NCBI RefSeq assembly: GCF_000473045.1
Contig: NZ_AXAY01000014.1
Location: 124,192-188,191 of the forward strand
DNA length: 64,000 nt
Reading direction: 5' to 3'
DNA from: Bradyrhizobium sp. WSM3983
GTDB lineage: Bacteria > Pseudomonadota > Alphaproteobacteria > Rhizobiales > Xanthobacteraceae
Positions 1-7,355 of the stretch are shown here, piece by piece. Every line of letters starts with the position of its first letter. The stretch's first letter is position 1. Position numbers and translations under genes: made by a program. Under the pieces are notes generated by a model. It ran no database searches. It was not told where the DNA came from and was given only the letters and a program-made list of their open reading frames with translations.

Positions 1-138
1 TTCATCGACAATAGAGAATTTGGTTTGGCTCTGGAATGGCTACACTCCGTGATTGCTGAGAAGAACCTCCGGCCTTCGGCCAGCGAGGCGTCAGAAATTC
101 AGCGACTAGCCGCGTTGATGCACATCGAACTGCCATAG
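1..138 (+). CDS. C-terminal part of a MafI-like immunity protein (partial at the window edge)
   Basis: An open frame enters from the left edge in frame 1 and stops at TAG 136-138, giving the last 45 residues of a protein. The segment EFGLALEWL followed by a short helix and a terminal LAALMHIELP resembles the end of small MafI-family immunity proteins, which neutralise polymorphic toxins. The start and any toxin partner lie outside the window. It converges with the ABC permease on the other strand, 8 bases away, so it also marks the end of that operon. The family call rests on a short stretch and is tentative; the existence of a coding tail is better supported. Confidence 0.5.
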   Translation, partial: FIDNREFGLALEWLHSVIAEKNLRPSASEASEIQRLAALMHIELP

Positions 139-146
139 GGGCGAGA

Positions 147-1013
147 TCAGGACTTCACCGCACCCGCCGTCAGCCCGCCCACCATGTAGCGGCGGAAGGC
201 GTAATAGACTGCGGCCGGCGGCAGGGCGTAGATGAAGCCGGTCGTCATCAGCAGCTCCCAGGGCGAGTCGTCGGCGGCGAGGAAGTTGCCGAGCGCGACG
301 GGAAGCGTGATCTCGCGATCGTTCGAGAGCAGCAGGAACGCGTAGAGATATTCGTTCCAGGCGAGCAGCACCGCATAGGTGCCGATCGCGACCAGCGAAG
401 GCATCATCAGCGGCAGATAGACCAGGCGGAAGATCTGCAGCGTGGTGGCACCGTCCATCACCGCGGCCTCGTCCAGCTCGACCGGCAGCTTGTCCGAGGC
501 CTGCTTCAGCACCCAGATCGCGTAAGGCGAGGCGATCGTCACCATCGCCAGGATCAGCGCCCAGTGGTTGTTGAGCAGGCCGTAATTGCCCATGGTGCGG
601 TACATCGGCACGGCAAGGAATGCCGCGGGGATGAAATAGGTGAACAGGGCGAGGTTTAGCACCATGCGCCCGCCGGGCACCTTCAGCCGCGAGATCGAGA
701 ACGCCGCGGCGGTGGCGATGAACAGCGTCAACGCGCCGACGGCCGCCGCGATCACCAGCGAATTCCAGAATTGAACGTAGAAGTCGCGCAGGAAATAGTG
801 CTGCTGCCTGAATACGATTTCGAAATTGTGCAGCGTCGGATGGTCCGGCCACAGCTTGCCCGAGAACGCGTCCTCCTTCGGGGAGATCGCGAACAGGAAC
901 ATGTGGTAGATCGGGATCATCGTCCACAGGAAGACCGGAATGCCGATCAGGAGCAGCCGCGCTTCCGTCGCGACGTCGCGCCAGGAAAATTCGCTTACGC
1001 CGGGAAACTTCAT
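147..1013 (-). CDS. Carbohydrate ABC transporter permease, MalG type
   Basis: Inner-membrane permease (288 aa) of a sugar importer of the CUT1 class. After a short cytoplasmic start it has a first membrane segment (LLLIGIPVFLWTMIPIYHMF), several further hydrophobic helices, and the conserved EAA loop (ELDEAAVMDGATTLQIF) that contacts the ATPase. I chose the ATG at 1013 rather than a longer frame because it overlaps the stop of the upstream permease as ATGA, the usual translational coupling. It is the last gene of the operon; no ATP-binding gene follows before the convergent gene ending at 138. The substrate cannot be told from sequence; the family call is firm. Confidence 0.9.
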   Translation of the reverse strand: MKFPGVSEFSWRDVATEARLLLIGIPVFLWTMIPIYHMFLFAISPKEDAFSGKLWPDHPTLHNFEIVFRQQHYFLRDFYVQFWNSLVIAAAVGALTLFIATAAAFSISRLKVPGGRMVLNLALFTYFIPAAFLAVPMYRTMGNYGLLNNHWALILAMVTIASPYAIWVLKQASDKLPVELDEAAVMDGATTLQIFRLVYLPLMMPSLVAIGTYAVLLAWNEYLYAFLLLSNDREITLPVALGNFLAADDSPWELLMTTGFIYALPPAAVYYAFRRYMVGGLTAGAVKS

Positions 1014-1882
1014 CGCGACAACCGTTTCATCATGAAATACACGAGCGGCAGGACGAACGGCATCGCGCAGACGATGGAGGCCATCGCGAGCGAGAGCTGG
1101 TCGAGCCGGAGATAGCGGATACCGAGCGTCGACAGCACGTGCGTGAGGTCGGCCGGGCCGCCGCCGGTGAGCAGATAGACGCTGTTGAAATCGCCGAGCG
1201 TCCAGATCATCGAGAGCAGCGTGCAGGTGATGTAGAGCGTCTGCATCGACGGCCAGGTGATGAAGCGGAATTTCTGCCACCAGCTGGCGCCATCGACCTC
1301 GGCGGCCTCGAACAGGTCGTGCGCGATCGCGAGGCGCCCGGTGATCAGGATCAGCGTCCAGAACGGCAGCGACTTCCAGATGTGCACGCCGATCGCCATG
1401 GTCAGCGCCACGGTCGGGTCGTTCAGCCAGTTCGGGCCGTCATCGCCGGTGAAGGAGAAGATCAGGTGGTTGATCACGCCCCATTCGGGATTGAGCATGA
1501 AGCGGACCGACAGGATGGTCGGGATCGACGGCACCGCCCAAGGCAGGATGAAGATCACCGAGAGCCATTTGATCCAGGTGCGCTGCTGGGCGAAGAAGCC
1601 GGACAGGAACAGCGCGATCAGCATCTTGATGTTGATGCCGATGACCAGGAAGATCAGCGTATTGACCGCAGCGCGCGCGAAGATCGGGTCGTTATAGAGC
1701 GCGACATAGTTCGACGGGGCCCGCGCCAGCCACAGCCCGTAGCAGACGGGATAGACGACGAAGGCGAGGAAAACGAGCAGATAGGGCGCGAGCAGCGCGA
1801 TGCCCCAGACCTGCGCCGGGGTCAGCCGCGGCGACAGGGGCGGGGCGGGGATCGACTGATCGCCAGAGAGAGTGATCGCCAT
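1010..1882 (-). CDS. Carbohydrate ABC transporter permease, MalF type
   Basis: The partner permease (290 aa) of the same importer. The protein begins MAITLSGDQS, then has a first membrane helix (VWGIALLAPYLLVFLAFVVY), about six membrane segments in all, and the EAA loop (DLFEAAEVDGASWWQKF). A longer reading from a GTG at 1918 is possible, but that codon lies inside a strong hairpin (1909-1929), so I prefer the ATG at 1882. It sits 99 bases after the binding-protein gene and overlaps the MalG-type gene by four bases. Function as half of the transmembrane channel is well supported; substrate unknown. Confidence 0.87.
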   Translation of the reverse strand: MAITLSGDQSIPAPPLSPRLTPAQVWGIALLAPYLLVFLAFVVYPVCYGLWLARAPSNYVALYNDPIFARAAVNTLIFLVIGINIKMLIALFLSGFFAQQRTWIKWLSVIFILPWAVPSIPTILSVRFMLNPEWGVINHLIFSFTGDDGPNWLNDPTVALTMAIGVHIWKSLPFWTLILITGRLAIAHDLFEAAEVDGASWWQKFRFITWPSMQTLYITCTLLSMIWTLGDFNSVYLLTGGGPADLTHVLSTLGIRYLRLDQLSLAMASIVCAMPFVLPLVYFMMKRLSR

Positions 1883-1908
1883 TCTTTTAGGACTCTTTGA
1901 AAGGACTT

Positions 1909-1929
1909 CCGGCCGCACGAGGCGGCCGG
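1909..1929 (-). terminator. Intercistronic hairpin before the first permease gene
   Basis: CCGGCCGC (1909-1916) pairs with GCGGCCGG (1922-1929) around a 5-base loop: a perfect 8-bp GC stem. With the hairpin at 1943-1968 it fills the gap between the binding-protein and permease genes. No U-tract follows, so it is more likely an mRNA-stabilising or partially attenuating structure than a full terminator. Confidence 0.5.
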
Positions 1930-1942
1930 TGTTAGCGTTTTG

Positions 1943-1968
1943 CCTCTCCTCGCGCCAGCGAGGAGAGG
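1943..1968 (-). terminator. Strong hairpin directly after the binding-protein gene
   Basis: CCTCTCCTCGC (1943-1953) and GCGAGGAGAGG (1958-1968) form a perfect 11-bp stem with a 4-base loop, 13 bases past the stop of the binding-protein gene. Such structures often protect the 3' end of the binding-protein message so that it is made in excess over the permeases (inference). Confidence 0.6.
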
Positions 1969-1981
1969 AAGAAAGAGAAAC

Positions 1982-3367
1982 TTAGCCTGCAACCTGCTTG
2001 ATGCGGGCAATCAGCTCGTCGACGGCCTTGTCGACCGGGACCTTCTCGCTGACGACCCGGTTCATCGCCTTGGCCCAGACGTTCTCGTTGTTCAGGATCG
2101 TGAACTTCCAGTTCTTGGTGAAGTCGAACGGCGCGGTGCCGCCGGTGAACTGGGTGTAGACCGCTTTGCGGTGGCGGTCGGACTGCCAGAACGGGCTCGC
2201 CTGGCTTTCCTTGGTCACCGGGAACCAGCGGCCAAGTGCGCCCTCGATATAGGGACGGACGTTATCTTCCTGGAGCAGGAAGCTGATGAACTGCTTGCCC
2301 TCCGCCTTGTTCTTGGCTGCGGCGAACATCAGCCCGGTCTTCACGTCGGAGCGGTAGCGGATGGTCGAACCATCCGGGGCCTTCGGAAAGGACGCGGTGA
2401 TGATGTCCTGCTCATAGGCCTTCTTGCCGGCATCGCGCTGCTCCTGGGTGAGGGCCTGGTTCTGCGAGTCCTCGTACCATTTCGCCGCGATCGAGATCGT
2501 GAAATTGTGGGTCATCACGATGGTCTTGTTGTGGAACGCGACGTTGTTGTCCGGGTCCTTCCAGGTCGTCGAGGACGGCGGGGTGCAACCCTTGATGTAG
2601 GTGTCGGTGTAGTCCTTCATCGCCTTGATCAGGTTCTCGCGGACCTTGGGATCGTCGACCGTGAGCTTGCCGTCATCATCGACCAGCTTGACGTGGTAGG
2701 CGTCCATGAAGGTGTAGAAAGACTGGAAGGCGTCGGTCGATTCCACGCCCATCGGCTGGCCGACGGCATAGATGCGCTGGCCGGTGGCCTTGCGGATCGC
2801 CGGCTGCACCTTGTCGCACCAGAAGCTCCAGTAGCCTTCCCAATCATTCGGGATGTCGCTCTGCTTGAAGCCCGCTTTCTCCAGCATGTCGTTCCAGATC
2901 TGGACGTGCATGCTCTGTTGCTTCAGCGGGAAGCCATAATAGGCCTTCTTCTTGGTGACGTCGTTATAGAGGATCGAGGCGTCCAGCGTGTTCTGCACGA
3001 ACCGGTCCTTGATCGGCTCCATGACGTCGGTCAGATCCTCGAGCTTGCCCTCGTAGGCCCACTTGCCCTGCGCCTGCACATCATAGGAATCGGAATAGGC
3101 GACATCGGGCACGGTGCCGGCGTCGAGCGCTGCGACCGTCTTCGGAATCATGTCCTGGATCGCGTACTGCGACAATTCGACCTTGATACCGGTTTTTGCT
3201 TCGAACTTCTTGATGGTCTCGATCAGTGCGTCGTCTTCGGACCTGTAGAAGCCCTTGGCAAACCACACCGTAATCGTCTTTTGCTGCGCAAATGCGGGTG
3301 CAGCGGCTGCAAACAGCCCAGCTGCAGCGACCGCCAGTGATACAGCGCCAATAATCTTGGATTTCAC
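1982..3367 (-). CDS. ABC transporter sugar-binding protein (family 1)
   Basis: Periplasmic solute receptor (461 aa) for the two permeases downstream. A Sec signal peptide (basic start, hydrophobic core, AAAAPAFAQQ cleavage region) is followed by a family-1 binding fold with ITVWFAKGFYRSEDD and the typical ETIKKFEAKTGIKVEL strand-helix. The start is decided by the ribosome site: GAGGGAG lies 7 bases before a GTG at 3367, while a TTG five codons further up would overlap it. First gene of a three-gene operon. The ligand is probably a sugar or polyol, but the sequence does not say which. Confidence 0.88.
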   Translation of the reverse strand: MKSKIIGAVSLAVAAAGLFAAAAPAFAQQKTITVWFAKGFYRSEDDALIETIKKFEAKTGIKVELSQYAIQDMIPKTVAALDAGTVPDVAYSDSYDVQAQGKWAYEGKLEDLTDVMEPIKDRFVQNTLDASILYNDVTKKKAYYGFPLKQQSMHVQIWNDMLEKAGFKQSDIPNDWEGYWSFWCDKVQPAIRKATGQRIYAVGQPMGVESTDAFQSFYTFMDAYHVKLVDDDGKLTVDDPKVRENLIKAMKDYTDTYIKGCTPPSSTTWKDPDNNVAFHNKTIVMTHNFTISIAAKWYEDSQNQALTQEQRDAGKKAYEQDIITASFPKAPDGSTIRYRSDVKTGLMFAAAKNKAEGKQFISFLLQEDNVRPYIEGALGRWFPVTKESQASPFWQSDRHRKAVYTQFTGGTAPFDFTKNWKFTILNNENVWAKAMNRVVSEKVPVDKAVDELIARIKQVAG

Positions 3368-3424
3368 GTTTTTCTCCCTCAAGCCGCCGGTGTTTTAACC
3401 GGTCGGCAAAAACACTAGCGCATG

Positions 3425-3445
3425 GCCGCTATCCGATCTAGCGGC
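3425..3445. promoter_or_regulatory. Palindrome upstream of the sugar ABC operon, possible operator
   Basis: GCCGCTA, 7 bases, then TAGCGGC form a perfect interrupted palindrome 58 bases before the binding-protein start. Position and symmetry fit an operator of a dimeric regulator (LacI, GntR or ROK type). No such regulator gene lies next to it, so the role is inferred from position only. Confidence 0.4.
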
Positions 3446-3628
3446 ATGTTGTCAGACCTAGGTCGAGGGGGATCGGGCTCTCGGAGATGCTTAACGCGGC
3501 GCATCAATGCGATCGCCGCATCAATTCGTGGCAATCAATTCGCCTCTTGCTGTTCTGGCTTAGGGCGGGCTGCCTCGAGGAACTCCAGTTCAAGGGGAAC
3601 GGTCATGCACCGCTGCACGGGCAAGCTG

Positions 3629-4621
3629 TCAGCGCTTCCCCTTCATACCGGTCGACACGGCATTCGAACTTGCCTCAGCGGACCGGGACCGCGGCTTGCC
3701 ATGCCCGCCCGTCCCGGAAGGAGAGCGCCATGCCTCGAGGAGCATCTTGAGAAACTGGCTGGCATGAGGAGATAGTGTCGCCCCGCGCCTGCGCACGATT
3801 CCGATCGTCCGCGATACTTCCGGCTCGATCAACCGAATGGTGTGAATGATCGGATGACCGGCCGCCGGCGTCGCGAGCCTCGGTAGCACGGCAATGCCCA
3901 GCCCCGCTTCGACTAGGCCAAGCGAGCCGGAGAGGTGAGCGACTTCATAGGACCAGTTCAGCTGCAGGCCGTGTCGCGCCAGCGCATTGTCGATCAACGC
4001 GCGATTGCCGCTGTTACGACCGACGGTGATGATTCGATGCGACACGATCTCCGACCAACTTACCTGTTTGCGCGATGCCAACGGATGATCATGACGGCAG
4101 GCCAGGACGAAAGGATCCTCGACCAGTTTCTCAAATTCGATTTCGGCGTGCGAGGCGCCAATGAAATTGATACCGAAATCGGCTTCTCCGCGCGCGACCG
4201 CTTCCAGGCCCTCATTGGCTCCGATGTCCAGAATCCGGATGCGAATGCGCGGATACGCTTCGGCGAACCGGCCGATCGCACGCGGCAGGAAATAGAACAC
4301 GGCTGTCGGCACCGCAGCCACCGAGACCAAGCCTGAACTTCGCGCGCCGATATCGTGAATGGCGAGCACCGAGGTCTCGAACTCGTCGATGAGGCGACGC
4401 ACTTTCGGCAGGAAGTCGCGCCCCGTCATGGTCAGATTGACGTGGCGCGTCGACCGTTCGAGCAACGGCGCACCGAGGCTTTCTTCCAGTTTTTGAATGC
4501 GCCGGCTGAGCGCCGGCTGCGACAGGTTCAGCGCCTTGGCGGTCCGGACAAAGCTTCCCGTCTCCGCCACGGTGATGAATGCTTTGAGGTCGAGCAGTTC
4601 TGCGTTCACGGCGCGCTCCAT
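3629..4621 (-). CDS. LysR-family transcriptional regulator
   Basis: A 330-aa LysR regulator. Residues about 8-67 form the winged helix-turn-helix (DLKAFITVAETGSFVRTAKA then LSQPALSRRIQKLEESLG), followed by a two-lobed effector domain (about 95-300) and a basic low-complexity tail. It is transcribed away from the tautomerase-like gene at 4728, with about 106 bases between starts, the classic arrangement in which a LysR protein controls its divergent neighbour and itself. The effector is probably an organic acid related to the substrates of the neighbouring enzyme and carrier (inference). A weak AGGT precedes the ATG at 4621; a GTG four codons in is an alternative. Confidence 0.88.
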   Translation of the reverse strand: MERAVNAELLDLKAFITVAETGSFVRTAKALNLSQPALSRRIQKLEESLGAPLLERSTRHVNLTMTGRDFLPKVRRLIDEFETSVLAIHDIGARSSGLVSVAAVPTAVFYFLPRAIGRFAEAYPRIRIRILDIGANEGLEAVARGEADFGINFIGASHAEIEFEKLVEDPFVLACRHDHPLASRKQVSWSEIVSHRIITVGRNSGNRALIDNALARHGLQLNWSYEVAHLSGSLGLVEAGLGIAVLPRLATPAAGHPIIHTIRLIEPEVSRTIGIVRRRGATLSPHASQFLKMLLEAWRSPSGTGGHGKPRSRSAEASSNAVSTGMKGKR

Positions 4622-4660
4622 TATACCTATATGCGGAATAATACCTCAGATATTTGCATT
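4622..4660. promoter_or_regulatory. AT-rich divergent promoter region, probable LysR site
   Basis: This is a sharp AT-rich island in GC-rich surroundings, between the divergent regulator and tautomerase genes. ATACCT occurs twice (4624 and 4641), and ATACCTATAT gives an ATA/TAT dyad of the kind LysR proteins bind. The exact site cannot be fixed by eye. Confidence 0.35.
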
Positions 4661-4727
4661 TTACAAAAGAGTTCTGACGGACGATGCTCCGGTTCGAGCG
4701 AGGATGTCGACGAACGGAAACAGCTTC

Positions 4728-5801
4728 ATGAATGATCAGATTGCCATTCCGTGTGTGGTCATGCGCGGAGGAACCTCACGCGGGCCGTTTTTTCTGGCCA
4801 GCGATCTTCCGGCCGACCCCAGCTTGCGCGACGCCATCCTGCTGTCTGTGATGGGAGGTGGGCACGATCTTGGAATAGACGGTATCGGCGGCGGCAATGC
4901 CGTTATCAACAAGGTTGCGATCATTGGACCGGGATCGGTGCCCGGCGCCGATGTTGATTACCTGTTTGCCCAGGTGCGGGTGCGTGAAGGGATCGTCGAT
5001 ACCTCGCCCAACTGCGGAAATATGCTGGCGGCGGTGGGGCCGTTCGCAATTGAAGCCGGGCTGGTCGCCGCCGCCGCAGATCGCACCCATGTGCGCATCC
5101 ACAATGTCAACACCGGCAAGCTGATTGACGCGATGGTTGCCACCCCCGGAGGGCGGGTGACCTACGAGGGCGAGGCGAGGATCGACGGTGTACCGGGAAC
5201 GGCCGCCGCGATCGAACTGTCGTTTCCCAACGCGGCCGGCGCACGCACCGGTCGCCTCCTGCCCACGGGGCGACCGGTCGACCGCATCGAAGGGATCGAT
5301 GTGACCTGCATCGACGCGGCCATGCCCGTGATGCTGGTCCGCGCGGCGGATCTTGGCTGCAGTGGGGGCGAGGCACCCTCGGATTTCACCGACAGCTACT
5401 TCCGCGCGCGTCTCGAAGGCTTGCGCATCGAGGCTGGACGCCGGATGGGCTTTCCGAATTCTGCGGCAATGGTGATCCCAAAACCGGTTCTGATTGCGTC
5501 CGCAAGCGAGGCGACGTTGAACACCCGGTACTTCATGCCACACGACTGCCATCGCGCGCTGGCGGTGACCGGCGCTGTCGCGATTGCGATTGCCTGTGTC
5601 ACGCCCGGAACGATTGCCGCAGAGATGGTGGGACCGCTGGCGCCGCCGGTGCCGATCACGCTAGCCCATCCCTCCGGCCAGCTCGTCGTTCGGCTGGAGC
5701 CCGGCCCGGTTGCCCGGGTGCAGCGGACAGCGCGGCGAATCTTCGAGGGCCACGTGTTCGCCCGTCGGTCGCACATTGCTCATTCGGTCCTGGCGGCCTG
5801 A
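4728..5801 (+). CDS. 4-oxalomesaconate tautomerase / PrpF-family isomerase
   Basis: A 357-aa member of the PrpF isomerase family (DapF-like fold), which moves double bonds in tricarboxylic acids. The start IPCVVMRGGTSRGPFFLA, the IDGIGGGNAVINKVAIIG stretch and the catalytic region DTSPNCGNMLAAVGPFA read closest to GalD-type 4-oxalomesaconate tautomerases, which keto-enolise an intermediate of gallate/protocatechuate 4,5-cleavage. PrpF (aconitate isomerisation in the 2-methylcitrate cycle) is the alternative. The other ring-cleavage enzymes are not in the window. The next gene, 55 bases downstream, is a dicarboxylate carrier, so the pair probably imports and remodels an acid under control of the divergent LysR gene. 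Start chosen at MNDQIAIP; an ATG at 4704 would add eight residues. Confidence 0.75.
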   Translation: MNDQIAIPCVVMRGGTSRGPFFLASDLPADPSLRDAILLSVMGGGHDLGIDGIGGGNAVINKVAIIGPGSVPGADVDYLFAQVRVREGIVDTSPNCGNMLAAVGPFAIEAGLVAAAADRTHVRIHNVNTGKLIDAMVATPGGRVTYEGEARIDGVPGTAAAIELSFPNAAGARTGRLLPTGRPVDRIEGIDVTCIDAAMPVMLVRAADLGCSGGEAPSDFTDSYFRARLEGLRIEAGRRMGFPNSAAMVIPKPVLIASASEATLNTRYFMPHDCHRALAVTGAVAIAIACVTPGTIAAEMVGPLAPPVPITLAHPSGQLVVRLEPGPVARVQRTARRIFEGHVFARRSHIAHSVLAA

Positions 5802-5856
5802 AGCCGGCCGCCTCCGGAGTCATCAAGAAAAAATCAAAGCCATGGGAGAAACGAGA

Positions 5857-7242
5857 ATGCACAAGGAAGCGCTGGTTGAGCATCCGAGCATTGAGGCGCG
5901 AAAGCCGTTCTATCGGGTTCTCTACGTTCAGGTATTGATCGGTCTCATGCTGGGTGTCCTCACGGGCCATTTCTGGCCCGAATTCGGCGCCGCGCTGAAG
6001 CCCCTCGGAGACGGCTTCGTCAAGCTGGTGAAGATGATGATCGCGCCAATCGTGTTCTGCACCATTGTCAGCGGCATCAACAGCATTAGCGATTCGCGCG
6101 AGATCGCCCGCACGCTGGTGAAATCCATGGCGCTGTTCTACCTGCTGACCGTGCTCGCACTGCTGGCCGGGCTGATCGCCGTATCGCTGATCCAGCCGGG
6201 CGTGGGCATGCATGTTTCCGTCAATACGCTGGATCCGTCCGTGGCCGCGAAATTCACCAAGCCGGCAGGTGCGACCGGATTTGCGGACTTCCTGCTGCAC
6301 ATCATCCCGCATTCGTTCTTTGGAGCGTTCGCCGATGGCGAAGTGCTCCCGGTGCTGCTGCTCTCCGTCGTGATCGCCTTTGGTCTGAGCCGCGCCGGCG
6401 ACGGCGGTGTCGTGGTGGCAAAGGCAATCGCCTCGTTCTCGCAGGTGCTGTTTGTGTCCTTCGGCTTCATCATGAAACTCGCCCCGCTCGGCGCCTTTGG
6501 CGCCATGGCGTTCACGGTGGGCCGCTACGGCATCCGTTCGATTGGTTCGCTCGGACTGCTGATCCTGACATTCTATATCGCCTGCTCCGTCTTCGTGATC
6601 GTCGTGCTTGGTACGCTGGCGCGGCTGAACGGCTTCAGCCTGTGGAAGACCATCCGCTACTTCAAGGAAGAACTGCTGATCGTGCTCGGCACGTCGTCGT
6701 CGGAGCCGGCGCTGCCCGGCGCGCTGCGCAAGCTGGAGCAGCTCGGATGCCGAAAGGGCGTGTCCGGGCTCGTGTTGCCGATGGGCTACTCCTTCAATCT
6801 GGACGGCAGCGCCATCTATCTCACCTTGGCGTCCATCTTCATTGCGCAGGCCTGCGACATCCATTTGTCATGGGGGCAGATCGCCGCGATGCTGGGACTG
6901 ATGCTGCTGACGTCCAAAGGGGCAGCCGGTGTCACCGGCAGCGGCTTCGTCGCGCTTGTTGCGACCCTCTCCGTCATGCCGGATTTGCCCGTGACCGGCG
7001 TGGCGCTGCTTGTCGGCATCGACCGCTTCATGTCGGAGGCGCGGGCGCTGACCAGCATGATCAGCAATTGTGTCGCAGCCATCACCGTCTCGCTGTGGGA
7101 GGACGCTTGTGACCGCGAGGTGTTGGCCCGCGAACTGGGACAGAACGGCACTCTCAAGGTCGAGGCGGAACCAAAGATTGGCGAGGCAGCAGAGGTGCAG
7201 GAGGACAAGATCTGGATTTCGACGACGCAGTCCGCCGCTTGA
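5857..7242 (+). CDS. dctA: C4-dicarboxylate/cation symporter, DctA type
   Basis: A 461-aa inner-membrane carrier of the DAACS family (fumarate, malate, succinate or related acids with protons or sodium). Visible are the N-terminal helix YVQVLIGLMLGVLTGHFWP, the re-entrant serine motif VLGTSSSEPALP, the MGYSFNLDGSAIYLT stretch of helix 7, and TSKGAAGVTGSGF in the second hairpin. All of these line the substrate site. Start: GGGAG lies 8 bases before ATG 5857; the in-frame ATG at 5842 has no such site. It probably shares a transcript with the tautomerase gene. Its placement away from dctBD-like regulators suggests a specialised paralogue rather than the main succinate transporter. Confidence 0.88.
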   Translation: MHKEALVEHPSIEARKPFYRVLYVQVLIGLMLGVLTGHFWPEFGAALKPLGDGFVKLVKMMIAPIVFCTIVSGINSISDSREIARTLVKSMALFYLLTVLALLAGLIAVSLIQPGVGMHVSVNTLDPSVAAKFTKPAGATGFADFLLHIIPHSFFGAFADGEVLPVLLLSVVIAFGLSRAGDGGVVVAKAIASFSQVLFVSFGFIMKLAPLGAFGAMAFTVGRYGIRSIGSLGLLILTFYIACSVFVIVVLGTLARLNGFSLWKTIRYFKEELLIVLGTSSSEPALPGALRKLEQLGCRKGVSGLVLPMGYSFNLDGSAIYLTLASIFIAQACDIHLSWGQIAAMLGLMLLTSKGAAGVTGSGFVALVATLSVMPDLPVTGVALLVGIDRFMSEARALTSMISNCVAAITVSLWEDACDREVLARELGQNGTLKVEAEPKIGEAAEVQEDKIWISTTQSAA

Positions 7243-7355
7243 CGCCGCGTCTGGTTGAAATCGGTCGCGATATTCCGTTTGGCAAATCGAATTGGCAAGT
7301 CGAACCGGCGCGCAGGCTGCCAACCCAAAAAGAGTAACGTTCATCACTCTAGGGC

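Noticed and set aside
3422..3775. + strand frame before the LysR gene
   Set aside because: Basic, low-complexity translation overlapping the operator-like palindrome and the 3' end of the LysR gene; no ribosome site.
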